Shown one piece after another: positions 22,533-29,681 of a stretch of 34,082 bases of DNA (position 1 is the stretch's first letter; each line of letters opens with the position of its first letter). The position numbers and the translations under genes are program-made. Origin of the DNA: a virus; the IMG/VR virus record IMGVR_UViG_3300004151_000024, positions 1 through 34,082 of that record. One strand, 5' to 3'. The notes beneath the pieces were generated by a model that was given only the letters and a program-made list of their open reading frames with translations, made no database searches and was not told the origin of the DNA.

Positions 22533-23198
22533 ATGATTGCAGCACTTTTCGTTGATCCGGCTGGGCACTATGCCGGCATCCCCGGCATAGACCTATGGGG
22601 AGAAACCCGCGATGCAAGGCGCTACGCCGGCCCCCACCCCGTTGTTGCTCACCCACCATGCAAGCGATGGGGGCGCATGGCAGCAGGCGGCACCGCAGCG
22701 CCAGGCAGCGCCATACCAGGCGACGATAACGGGTGCTTTGCCGCCGCCCTCAAGGCGGTTCGGACATGGGGCGGGGTGCTGGAACACCCGGCGGATAGCC
22801 TGGCCTAGAAATTCTTCCACCTGCACCCGCCCCCGCGCTCTGGCGGATGGGTGGTTGCCGATTGGGAAGGAGGATGGACCTGTTATGTTGAACAGGGACA
22901 TTACGGGCACATGGGCCGAAAGCCCACCTTCCTTTACGCCGCCCGCGCTGAACTGCCGTCATTGGTCTGGGGACAATCACCCCAGCGCCTGGACCCCGCC
23001 GCCGTGGCAAGGCATGGGTACGAGAAAGCCCGCCGCATGGGCGTAATGGCATCGATAGGCGGCAGCCAAAAGACCAAAATCCGAGAAGCCACCCCGCCGG
23101 CATTCCGCGACCTGTTGATATCCATCGCCCGCACGGCGGCACCGCCGCTTGACGCCCGCGCCCCGCTCTGGCAGCAAGCCGCCAGCTATGGGGCATAA
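22533..23198 (+). pseudogene. Conserved phage protein interrupted by an in-frame amber codon
   Basis: Two halves lie in the same frame and are split by TAG at 22806-22808. The first half (MIAALFVDPAGHYAGIPGID, HPPCKRWGRMAAGG, WGGVLEHPADSLA) and the second (PPPRSGGWVVADWEGGWTCY, VEQGHYGH, RKPTFLYA, ATPPAFRDLL) together make one well-conserved phage protein of about 220 residues. In relatives I recall, the interrupted spot is a Trp, so a TGG to TAG change explains it. No second ribosome site was seen for the 3' half. Function of the family is unknown. It could be a true inactivation, a sequencing error, or a gene rescued by suppression. Confidence 0.72.
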
Positions 23199-23204
23199 TA
23201 GATA

Positions 23205-23495
23205 ATGACAGACACCAGCACCGCACACCTTGCCGGGCTTGCGGCCGGCATCAAGGGGCAAGCCGCCAGCCAATGCCCACACAGCAGCGGACAGGACAGG
23301 ACGGACTGGATAGCCGGGCACACAGAGGGGAGCGAGCTTGCCGCCGGCATCGCTGCCGACCGCGCCAATATCGCCGCCATGGAACAGGCCCGCGCCAACA
23401 TCGCCCAAAGCACACCAGGGCAGCCATTACCCGCCAGCAACACGATAGCGCCCCCATGGGCACAGACCTTGCCGCAACGCGGTAGCGTCAAATAA
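23205..23495 (+). CDS. RMF-like domain protein
   Basis: A 96-residue protein. Residues about 9-42 (LAGLAAGIKGQAASQCPHSS, then DRTDWIAGHTEG) follow the ribosome modulation factor pattern: Gly-x3-Gly repeats, Cys-Pro, then Arg...Trp-x2-Gly. The rest is a helical Ala-rich extension with a Pro-rich end, absent from RMF itself. It could bind host ribosomes, or the motif may be used for another RNA or protein contact. It follows the amber-broken gene by 6 bp and precedes a terminator. A second protein with the motif is at 14892. Confidence 0.58.
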   Translation: MTDTSTAHLAGLAAGIKGQAASQCPHSSGQDRTDWIAGHTEGSELAAGIAADRANIAAMEQARANIAQSTPGQPLPASNTIAPPWAQTLPQRGSVK

Positions 23496-23515
23496 TCCGC
23501 CCATGCTGCACTGCC

Positions 23516-23558
23516 GAAAGAACCCCGGTCCCGCAAGTCGCGGCCGGGGTTCTTTCTT
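23516..23558 (+). terminator. Intrinsic terminator after the RMF-like gene
   Basis: A perfect 13-bp stem, GAAAGAACCCCGG / CCGGGGTTCTTTC (23516-23528 and 23544-23556), with a further small dyad in the loop. The plus strand ends T-rich (TTCTTTCTT). It closes the plus-strand module that begins at array B. Confidence 0.8.
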
Positions 23559-23787
23559 GCCGTACCACCCCGGCCACGCATCGGCACTTTCGAAATACTC
23601 TAAACGAATTTCCATATTGGGCATTACCGCCAAAGCGCCGCCGCACCAGCCCGGCCAAAATCCCATAAAAAGAAAATTCCGCAACTCATAAGCTGAAACC
23701 TTCTATGTTTCATTTTTCACCGGCAAGCGCCCACCGACGCGGGCACCCATAACCTTATCCTCAACATCTACCCGGAACAGACAGCAA
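23559..23787. other. AT-rich non-coding stretch before array D
   Basis: About 230 bp that are clearly AT-richer than the surroundings, with a weak GAAAC/GTTTC hairpin followed by ATTTTT (about 23694-23718) and one DnaA-box-like TTATCCTCA (23755-23763). No gene was found. Its composition and the array next to it make it a candidate for an origin or for early promoters, but no clear -35/-10 pair was seen. Confidence 0.35.
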
Positions 23788-23827
23788 AATGACGCCATGG
23801 CGGCATGACAACATGCCGCCATGGCAG
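23788..23827. repeat. CATG 8-bp phased array D
   Basis: Five phased units: AATGACGC, CATGGCGG, CATGACAA, CATGCCGC, CATGGCAG. The central 32 bp form a perfect 14-bp inverted repeat (23794-23807 / 23812-23825) with a 4-bp centre. It lies just upstream of the gene at 23851. Confidence 0.8.
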
Positions 23828-23850
23828 CAAAAAAGAACAGGACAACCGCG

Positions 23851-24138
23851 ATGAATGCCCTATTCATACCGCTCAAAACGGAACATTTCCGCGCCTTCCA
23901 GGACGGCACAAAACAGGAAGAATTCCGCCCCTACGGCGCGCGATGGAACGAAACCACCTGCCCGCCAGGGCGGAAAGCCACGCTGTCAAAAGGGTACGGA
24001 AAATACGAACGGCTTAACGGCACCATCACCGGCTTCCGCCGCTGCGGTCCCGAAGCACACCCAGCCATCCGCACCATTTACCCAGACGGCAACGACTTTT
24101 GCGCCATCGCCATAGCCATAGAAGCACCACCCACCTAA
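23851..24138 (+). CDS. Small ASCH-like or basic phage protein
   Basis: A 95-residue protein, mostly beta-rich, with 'FIPLKTEHFRAFQDGTKQEE' and 'FRPYGARWNE' near the start and 'GTITGFRRC' further on. This strand-turn order recalls small ASCH/PUA-like RNA-binding proteins in phages, where 'K...F..i..G.K..E.R' opens the fold. ATG 23851 follows AGGAC; an upstream ATG at 23821 lies within array D and has no site. It is preceded by array D and converges with the minus-strand gene ending at 24139. Confidence 0.58.
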   Translation: MNALFIPLKTEHFRAFQDGTKQEEFRPYGARWNETTCPPGRKATLSKGYGKYERLNGTITGFRRCGPEAHPAIRTIYPDGNDFCAIAIAIEAPPT

Positions 24139-24399
24139 TCACCCCGCCACGGGCGGGGCAACCAGCGACACCGCCAGCGCTTGCCCCGCCGCCAGATCAG
24201 CCGCCCGCCCCACCCCCTCGAAATCGTCAGTTCCGGGAGGTGCCAGATAGACGACATAGCACCCCGCCGCCGGGACATAGCCGACCATGGCCCTATGCCC
24301 CGTGCTGGCCTCCCCCTTGCGGTCCCGCTTGTTCACCCGCCTCCACCGCCAGCGAGGGGCGGTTTCTGCGTCTGCGCTTTCGCCGTCGTTCGCGGTCAT
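24139..24399 (-). CDS. Small hypothetical phage protein
   Basis: An 86-residue protein, last of four coupled minus-strand genes. The start ATG overlaps the previous stop (ATGA). A charged N-terminus rich in Arg/Trp/Lys (PRWRWRRVNKRDRKG) is followed by 'YVPAAGCYVVYLAPPGTDDF' and an Ala-rich end. No family recognised. A GC hairpin (24142-24158) lies in its 3' end. Confidence 0.5.
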   Translation of the reverse strand: MTANDGESADAETAPRWRWRRVNKRDRKGEASTGHRAMVGYVPAAGCYVVYLAPPGTDDFEGVGRAADLAAGQALAVSLVAPPVAG

Positions 24400-24635
24400 G
24401 GCCCCGCCTCCACATCGCCGCCGTCCCGCCACGACAGCAGGAAGGACGCCACGCGCTCCACCGCCCGCGCCCGCGCATCGTGCGCGGCCAAATCGTCCGC
24501 CCGGCCGGCATCGGCAAGCGAGCGGCGATAAGCCAGGAAATAGCGGTGGCAAGCCTCACGGGCGGAAAGCCCATGCGCGCCTGCCAAGTCGATAACCGTT
24601 GCAGCAGCCGATAGAACATAAGACACCGAGCGCAT
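24396..24635 (-). CDS. Small helical phage protein
   Basis: A 79-residue, entirely helical protein beginning 3 bp after the upstream stop and overlapping the next gene. Contains 'AREACHRYFLAYRRSLADAG' and 'RAVERVASFLLSWRDGG'. The pattern is that of a small DNA- or protein-binding helper; no family is recognised. Confidence 0.5.
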   Translation of the reverse strand: MRSVSYVLSAAATVIDLAGAHGLSAREACHRYFLAYRRSLADAGRADDLAAHDARARAVERVASFLLSWRDGGDVEAGP

Positions 24636-24637
24636 GA

Positions 24638-25021
24638 TCAGGCCCGCCCCGGTGGGTGCATGGGAATCACCGCAGCCCCACCACCATCATGGGGCGGGTT
24701 GGCAGGACCAGCCGCCGCACGGGCGATCAGCTTTTCAATAGGCGTCATGCGCGCTCGCGCGACTTCAAGGTAATGCTCGCGCTCCCGCCGGTCATTGTCT
24801 TCATCTTCCCGCAAGCTGGCGATAAGGTCCGGCTTAGCCGCGCGATGCTTCAGCGCATACGCGACCGCCCCCTCTGACAGCCCCACATTCTTCATATATT
24901 CTTTGGCCGCTTTCTTCATATCAGCGGCTTGCTTTGCCACCTGTTCAGCGCGCAACAGGTATCCCATTGCCAAATCCAGCTTGTCGGCCGCTTCATCGTC
25001 CGTTTCCCGGTACTTCACCAT
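24638..25021 (-). CDS. Coiled-coil phage protein, GapR-like in shape
   Basis: A 127-residue charged helical protein; ATG 25021 follows GGGAG. The central region (LLRAEQVAKQAADMKKAAKE, then YMKNVGLSEGAVAYALKHRA) has the same helix-short turn-helix layout and charge pattern as GapR/DUF2312, a nucleoid-associated protein common in alphaproteobacteria and their phages. The key residues are not close enough to be sure. The C-terminus is flexible and Pro/Gly-rich. It is the second gene after the late terminator. Confidence 0.48.
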   Translation of the reverse strand: MVKYRETDDEAADKLDLAMGYLLRAEQVAKQAADMKKAAKEYMKNVGLSEGAVAYALKHRAAKPDLIASLREDEDNDRREREHYLEVARARMTPIEKLIARAAAGPANPPHDGGGAAVIPMHPPGRA

Positions 25022-25068
25022 CTTTTCTCCCACAGAGTAAGGACCGGCCGTTTCCGGCCGGCCACCAT

Positions 25069-25269
25069 TCAGCGCTTTGCGTTGCGCGCGTTGCCCACAT
25101 TCAGGGCCAGCACATCAAGGAAACGGCGCAGGCCCGCCAGCACCCCGGCCGCCTTGTCGCCACGCGGCAACACAGCCGCCAGCGCCGCCGCCACCGCCAC
25201 CACATCGGGGCCATATGTCACCGCCGCATCGATGGCGGTGGCCGCACTTCCGAGCATTTCCAGCATCAT
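25069..25269 (-). CDS. Small hydrophobic lysis-region protein
   Basis: A 66-residue protein with one Ala/Val-rich hydrophobic stretch (GPDVVAVAAALAAVL) and a C-terminus 'FLDVLALNVGNARNAK', which is a recurring ending of small phage proteins near lysis genes. It could be a holin-type or membrane-associated protein; a single weak segment makes this uncertain. It follows the terminator at 25278. Confidence 0.5.
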   Translation of the reverse strand: MMLEMLGSAATAIDAAVTYGPDVVAVAAALAAVLPRGDKAAGVLAGLRRFLDVLALNVGNARNAKR

Positions 25270-25277
25270 TCACCCAT

Positions 25278-25301
25278 AAAAAAAGCCGCCCGAAAGGCGG
25301 C
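25278..25301 (-). terminator. Intrinsic terminator after the endolysin gene
   Basis: On the minus strand GCCGCC-TTTCG-GGCGGC is followed by seven T (25284-25278). It marks the end of the late transcript coming from the structural and lysis genes. Confidence 0.87.
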
Positions 25302-25349
25302 ATGATCAGCGCCCGGCCGATGCCAGACGCGAGGGAAGGGGAAGGACAC

Positions 25350-26012
25350 TCAGTCCGTCACCCGGTAGAAATCATGGTCGCCAATGCGCCGCAGCCGCTG
25401 GCGTCCCCGTACCCATTTCGGCGCGGCCACCACCGCAGGGGCGTAATAGTGCGTCGCCCCACCCAGACGGGACACAGCGATATTGCGCGTGGGATCAGGC
25501 ACCAACCCATCAAACGCCGCCCGCACCGCCGCTTGGCAGCGCACCGCCACCGGATCAGCCGCCGACACCGCCAGCAGCTTTTCCCGGTTGGGGTCGCCCG
25601 GATGCCAGCAAGTAAATTGCAGGCGCGCAAGACAGACCGCCTTGACGCCCTCACCCCACCAATCCGCGTGGCCGTCGTTACCCAGGTCGATTTCCACGCG
25701 GTTGCGGATCACCCAGGCTACAGCCACCATGCCGGCATCACCTTGGTTGCGCGCCTCCCCCCAGACCGTCCGCCACGCGGTTTCAAAATCATCAGGGCTA
25801 TAGACCAGGGGCGGGGCCGCCCGATCACCAGACAAGGGGACAAGAACCGGAACAGGGGCCGTCACAATCTCCACCGGCTGGGGAGGTGACGGCGCGACCA
25901 TATCGGTCGCCGCCGTCACCACTTGCCCCGCCGCCTGCCCCTTCCGGGACGGCAGCAGCAAAGACAGCAGGGCACCGCCCAGCCGCAAAATAGGCTGCAG
26001 ATGCATTTTCAC
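25350..26012 (-). CDS. Endolysin, cell wall hydrolase of the SleB/Hydrolase_2 type
   Basis: A 220-residue enzyme that cuts peptidoglycan glycan strands at the end of infection. The hydrophobic N-terminus (residues about 5-20, then SRKGQAAG) looks like a signal or signal-anchor sequence, so export could be by Sec. The catalytic domain begins near residue 75: 'WGEARNQGDAGMVAVAWVI' with the likely catalytic Glu E86, 'RNRVE', then 'QFTCWHPGDPN', and near the end 'ATHYYAP' and 'PKWVRG', all typical of SleB-type hydrolases in alphaproteobacterial phages. Upstream are two small lysis-region genes, downstream a terminator. Confidence 0.88.
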   Translation of the reverse strand: MKMHLQPILRLGGALLSLLLPSRKGQAAGQVVTAATDMVAPSPPQPVEIVTAPVPVLVPLSGDRAAPPLVYSPDDFETAWRTVWGEARNQGDAGMVAVAWVIRNRVEIDLGNDGHADWWGEGVKAVCLARLQFTCWHPGDPNREKLLAVSAADPVAVRCQAAVRAAFDGLVPDPTRNIAVSRLGGATHYYAPAVVAAPKWVRGRQRLRRIGDHDFYRVTD

Positions 26013-26033
26013 AGATCCCTTTAGATTAGGCGC

Positions 26034-26348
26034 TCACTCCGCCGACGGCGGTACGCCAGAGAGAATTTCCAGCCGCGCCAAGCGCCCGGCCAATAGGCCA
26101 TTTTCGCGCATGACCGCCAGATAGCGGGCTTCACACTCAGCATTACCTTGCTGTAGGCCCGCGATGATTTGCGACTGTTCACCTAGCCGCTTTTCTAAGT
26201 GCGCAAGCTGTGCCAGCAAGCGGGAAACAAACTCACCCGCCCGCCCATCGGCCGATTGCCGCCGCTGCCCCCAGACATTGACGATAGCGATTAGCACCGC
26301 CCCACCGCCGGCCGCCGTCAACAGGGACACGTAATCCGCGACGATCAA
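26034..26348 (-). CDS. Membrane-anchored coiled-coil protein (holin or i-spanin candidate)
   Basis: A 104-residue protein with one N-terminal transmembrane segment (residues about 7-26, SLLTAAGGGAVLIAIVNVWG) and a long amphipathic coiled coil (about 40-95). This topology is typical of i-spanins (Rz) and of some single-pass lysis proteins. The TTG start at 26348 overlaps the previous stop. It is directly upstream of the endolysin gene. Confidence 0.58.
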   Translation of the reverse strand: MIVADYVSLLTAAGGGAVLIAIVNVWGQRRQSADGRAGEFVSRLLAQLAHLEKRLGEQSQIIAGLQQGNAECEARYLAVMRENGLLAGRLARLEILSGVPPSAE

Positions 26349-26599
26349 TCCGCCGCGACCTTAAGCCAGATCGGGCCATGGTCCCGCCACGCACTTTCAC
26401 AATGCCCAGCCACCCCCGCCAGCCGCCAACCGCCATCAATGGCGGCAACCAGCACCCGGCCCCGCCACAACCCCCGCCGGCTCAACTCCCAACTGCCCGC
26501 CGAAAGGGTAATCTCCCTGTCTCCCGTGCCAATCAGCACGTTGAGAAGGCACGAGGCGAGCGACAGCAATTCCGCCGCCCGCCGCACGATCTCTCGCAT
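26345..26599 (-). CDS. Conserved small phage protein next to lysis genes
   Basis: An 84-residue protein. 'LLSLASCLLNVLIGTGDREI' with 'TLSAGSW' and, later, 'AGHCESAW' follow a motif I recall from small conserved proteins beside endolysin genes in many phages (LLNxLxGG...LSAR...HC..A). The ATG at 26599 has a GGAG site; the stop overlaps the next start. Function unknown. Confidence 0.6.
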   Translation of the reverse strand: MREIVRRAAELLSLASCLLNVLIGTGDREITLSAGSWELSRRGLWRGRVLVAAIDGGWRLAGVAGHCESAWRDHGPIWLKVAAD

Positions 26600-26601
26600 A
26601 G

Positions 26602-27003
26602 TCACTCCACCGGCCATGCCGCCATGATGGCGGCAACATCTGCATCCGTCAGATGCCCCCGCGCCACACCCGCCGCCAGCGCGGCCGGCATGTCCGCCGG
26701 ATCAACCTCGGATGCAAGGTTAAGCTGGTCATTGACGAGAAATAGCGCCGGATCACCCCGGAAACCCTCATAGGCCGCCAGCCCCGCAACACTCACCACA
26801 AGGTCACGAAACGCCAGCTTGCCCAGCATCCGCCGCACCGGGACGGGCGCATCCGGGGCACGAAACACCCCCTCCACCACCCGCCAGCCCGGCCCCACAG
26901 GGCTATCATCAGGCAGCGCCACCCAATCGGGCGGCACCTCCCCGGCATCGCCGCCGCGAACCACATTGACGACGACGCCAGCGGCCACAACTGCATAACG
27001 CAT
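26602..27003 (-). CDS. Probable fibre-associated or tail fibre assembly protein
   Basis: A 133-residue protein whose ATG overlaps the stop of the glycine-rich adhesin (TGATG), so the two are made together. The N-terminal ~45 residues are beta-rich (MRYAVVAAGVVVNVVRGG, then PDDSPVGPGWRVVEG), like the start of tail fibre assembly proteins. The rest is helical with an acidic end. A chaperone or accessory role for the adhesin is inferred from the coupling and the N-terminal pattern. Confidence 0.52.
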   Translation of the reverse strand: MRYAVVAAGVVVNVVRGGDAGEVPPDWVALPDDSPVGPGWRVVEGVFRAPDAPVPVRRMLGKLAFRDLVVSVAGLAAYEGFRGDPALFLVNDQLNLASEVDPADMPAALAAGVARGHLTDADVAAIMAAWPVE

Positions 27004-28295
27004 CACACGATTCCCCATATCTCAAACCAGCCATCGCCGCCGCGCCCGCCCGCGCCTGACAGGTAGCCATTAAAAGACCCGCCGCCCCCGCCACCGCCAG
27101 CGCCAAGACCACCATTGCCGCCATTACCGGCCGCCCCGGCATCACCGCCGCCGCCACCGCCGCCGCCATAGCCAGGGAGGAGGGCGCTACCCCCAGCATT
27201 ACCAGCGGCACCACCACCATTGCCGCCAGATGCGGCCCCATCTGACGCTCGGATACCGCCAGCAGCGCCGGCAACATTTGTGGCGGTCGCCACCCCAGCG
27301 CGGCCGCCACCGCCGCCGCCGCCATTACCGACAAGCACCGATTCCCCCGCAGTAACCCCCTGAGTGCTACTCCCACCATAGCCACCAAGACCGCCAGGGA
27401 TACCAACTCCACTAGCCCACCCCGAGCGGCCTACGCCCGAATAATAGGGGTACCCACCCCGCCCACCAGGAATTATCAGTCCGCCGAACGACGTATTACC
27501 ACCCGCCCCCCCCAAACCGCCTTCCGTGGCGTCCGTGGTCACACCAGCGGCACCCAGCCCCCCTGCGCCCACCAGCACCGACACGGTAGCGGGCAGATCA
27601 GCCGCCGAAACAATGGACAATGCAGCCGGCAACGTTTCGCCGCCCACGCCGCCGCCACCGCCAGCCCCCGAACTGGCCCGACCGCCGCTTGCACCACCAC
27701 CACCAGCCCCCGAACCGGCCCGACCAAACAGCAGATAGCCGGGGGGCTTTACAAACGGCCCGCTGACAAGCCAACGCCGCCGGAAGGGGCGCAGCACCAC
27801 CGACCGCAGCACCCCGCTATTCTGATAGAATAGCCGCCGCTCCCCCGGATACATCAGCCAGTTCTGGAGCCCGTCCGAGGCGGCAATGACGATATCGCCC
27901 ACACCAACATTACCGATGTGGCACCACCAGCCTTCCGGCAGCCAGCTAACGGATAGAGTGATATTCCCAGAGCAATCGACCACAGCCCCGCAATCCGCCG
28001 CCGCCAGCGTGGCGGAACTGGCCAGCTCACGCCGCCCCATGGGGGGCTGCGGCCTGTGCGTGGCCAACCGCCCCGCCAGCGTCGCAGGCGTTACCACTCG
28101 GTTAGCATCCTGCCCTGAATCTGTTTCAGCTTGCGTAGCAAGCTCCACCAACCCCGCCGCACTCAGCGTCGCAGCTGACACCATGAGAGTCGACAAGGAC
28201 AGGCGGAAATTACCGCCGCCCTGCATCACCTCCACCTGCATATCAGCCGCCGCCGCCGTCACGAGCGGCAAATCAGAAATTTTCACATCTGGCAT
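27003..28295 (-). CDS. Glycine-rich tail fibre / adhesin
   Basis: A 430-residue protein. The N-terminus (residues about 1-110) has a typical phage fibre start, 'MPDVKISDLPLVTAAAADMQ', with 'QAETDSGQDANRVVTPATLA', which occurs in many tail fibres. A beta-rich middle follows (about 110-190). From about 190 to 420 the protein is dominated by Gly (GGGGASGG, GAGGGGGVGG, GGNGGGGAAG-like runs), as in adhesins whose receptor-binding tip is a polyglycine-helix sandwich. It probably binds the host surface. Several Gly stretches are imperfect repeats and could vary by recombination. Confidence 0.75.
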   Translation of the reverse strand: MPDVKISDLPLVTAAAADMQVEVMQGGGNFRLSLSTLMVSAATLSAAGLVELATQAETDSGQDANRVVTPATLAGRLATHRPQPPMGRRELASSATLAAADCGAVVDCSGNITLSVSWLPEGWWCHIGNVGVGDIVIAASDGLQNWLMYPGERRLFYQNSGVLRSVVLRPFRRRWLVSGPFVKPPGYLLFGRAGSGAGGGGASGGRASSGAGGGGGVGGETLPAALSIVSAADLPATVSVLVGAGGLGAAGVTTDATEGGLGGAGGNTSFGGLIIPGGRGGYPYYSGVGRSGWASGVGIPGGLGGYGGSSTQGVTAGESVLVGNGGGGGGGRAGVATATNVAGAAGGIRASDGAASGGNGGGAAGNAGGSALLPGYGGGGGGGGDAGAAGNGGNGGLGAGGGGGGGSFNGYLSGAGGRGGDGWFEIWGIV

Positions 28296-28304
28296 ATCGC
28301 CCCC

Positions 28305-29678
28305 TTAGAAACATCGCCGCCAAACGCCAGCAACCCGCACGAAGACACGGCGCGGCTCTACCCAGACCCCAGCCACCCGCACGCGGGGCAGCACCGTTTT
28401 CCAGGCCCCGCTATCATTGATTGCCATCCGCCCCGCATAGGGCAGGTAAGTGACGGCCGCCGTCATGGCAGAGACCCCAGGCACAGAGATGCGGCTCTCA
28501 CCCGCCTCTGTGACCCGCCGCGCGCCACCCTCTGCGATCCGCGACATGGGCGCACCAATATGCACCCGCCCCGCCATCCGGTGACGAGATGCGGCAGCTA
28601 TGCCGCCCGTCGCCGCAAAAGCGGCGGAGACTTGATATTGCATCCGCGCCCCCGCGTTGATTTGCCCCGCCGCCGCCAGCGCCGCCGCACCAGGCCGCAA
28701 GGTCCGCCCATCGGCCGCCAGCCCGCCGGTCGCCGTCCAATAGGCAGCCCATGACGCCATGATGGCGGTAGCGGTCGCCGTGCCCCCGCCCCCCGCAAGT
28801 GCCGCCGCCGCAGGGCGATAGGCCCGCCCATCGGCCGCCAGCACGCCAGCCACCACCAAGGCAGACCCCGCCGCAATCCGCACCGCCGGCACAGCGCTGG
28901 CGGCACCGCCAGCCGACAACGCCGCCGCCGCCGACCACAGATAACCGCCCCGCGCCTGCACATTGCCGCCAGCCGCCAGCGCCGCCGCCGCCGACCGGAT
29001 TACCCGCCCATCAGCCGCCAGATCGCCCGCCGCCGGCAGCCCAACGACAGCCCACCGCGTCACTTGGGCGATGGTGATTTCCCCACCACCACCCGCCAGC
29101 ATCGCCGCACCAGGCCGGAAGGCCCGCCCATCAGCCGCCAGCACGCCAGACACCGCCAGCGCCGCCGCACCAGGCCGCAAGGCCCGCCCATCAGCCGCCA
29201 AACCACCGACTGCCACGAAAGCCGCATCACCCGGCCGGACAATCAGCCCGCCAACCGCCGCCAGCGCTCCCGCCGCCGCAAATGCCGCCGCCGCTGGCCG
29301 CAAGGCCCGCCCATCGGGCGACAGCACCCCAGCCGCCGCCAGCGCCACAGATGCGGGCCGGATCACCCACCCATCGGCAGCAACCCCGCCCGCCGCCAGC
29401 ATAGCCGCCGCACCGGGGCGATAGGCCAGCCCAGCAATCGCCAAGCTACCCGCCGCCAGCAGACCAGCCGCACCGGGACGATAAGCCAATCCCGCCGCCG
29501 CCAGCGATCCAGCCGCCGCAAACGCCGCCGCACCAGGGCGATAAGCCCGCCCATTGGCCGCCAGCACACCGGCCGCCGTCAAAGCCGCATCGGCAGATGC
29601 AAAGCGCTCTGTTATCCGCTGCCCGCCGGCCTCTGTTATGCGCAGCCCGCCGGCCTCTGTTATGCGCCGGCCGTCCAT
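28305..29678 (-). CDS. Tail protein with about 17 copies of a 20-residue repeat
   Basis: A 457-residue protein. The first 27 residues contain 'RITEAGG' three times in tandem; a similar 'RRVTEAGESRIS' recurs near residue 390. Residues about 28-375 are about 17 copies of a 20-residue unit with the pattern (Y/L/F)RPGAAALAAAGxLAADGRA, which gives 60-bp DNA repeats. The C-terminal ~80 residues are different, with Trp and Arg (VWVEPRRVFVRVAGVWRR). This looks like an extended beta fibre or tail-spike stalk with a capping end. Position between tail tip genes and adhesin fits. Confidence 0.72.
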   Translation of the reverse strand: MDGRRITEAGGLRITEAGGQRITERFASADAALTAAGVLAANGRAYRPGAAAFAAAGSLAAAGLAYRPGAAGLLAAGSLAIAGLAYRPGAAAMLAAGGVAADGWVIRPASVALAAAGVLSPDGRALRPAAAAFAAAGALAAVGGLIVRPGDAAFVAVGGLAADGRALRPGAAALAVSGVLAADGRAFRPGAAMLAGGGGEITIAQVTRWAVVGLPAAGDLAADGRVIRSAAAALAAGGNVQARGGYLWSAAAALSAGGAASAVPAVRIAAGSALVVAGVLAADGRAYRPAAAALAGGGGTATATAIMASWAAYWTATGGLAADGRTLRPGAAALAAAGQINAGARMQYQVSAAFAATGGIAAASRHRMAGRVHIGAPMSRIAEGGARRVTEAGESRISVPGVSAMTAAVTYLPYAGRMAINDSGAWKTVLPRVRVAGVWVEPRRVFVRVAGVWRRCF

Positions 29679-29681
29679 GGC

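Noticed and set aside
22806-22808. Genome-wide amber recoding
   Set aside because: TAG is used as a normal stop at 3502-3500, and no suppressor tRNA or release-factor gene was seen; one interrupted gene is not enough.
23755-23763. DnaA box TTATCCTCA as proof of an origin
   Set aside because: A single imperfect match; kept only as a weak hint in the AT-rich stretch.
24142-24158. GC hairpin as terminator between the convergent genes
   Set aside because: CCCCGCC/GGCGGGG stem has no T tract on either strand and is within a coding end.
26617-28775. Pairs of CATG units in the tail genes (near 26617 and 28751)
   Set aside because: Only two units each and inside coding repeats or ordinary coding sequence; likely chance.
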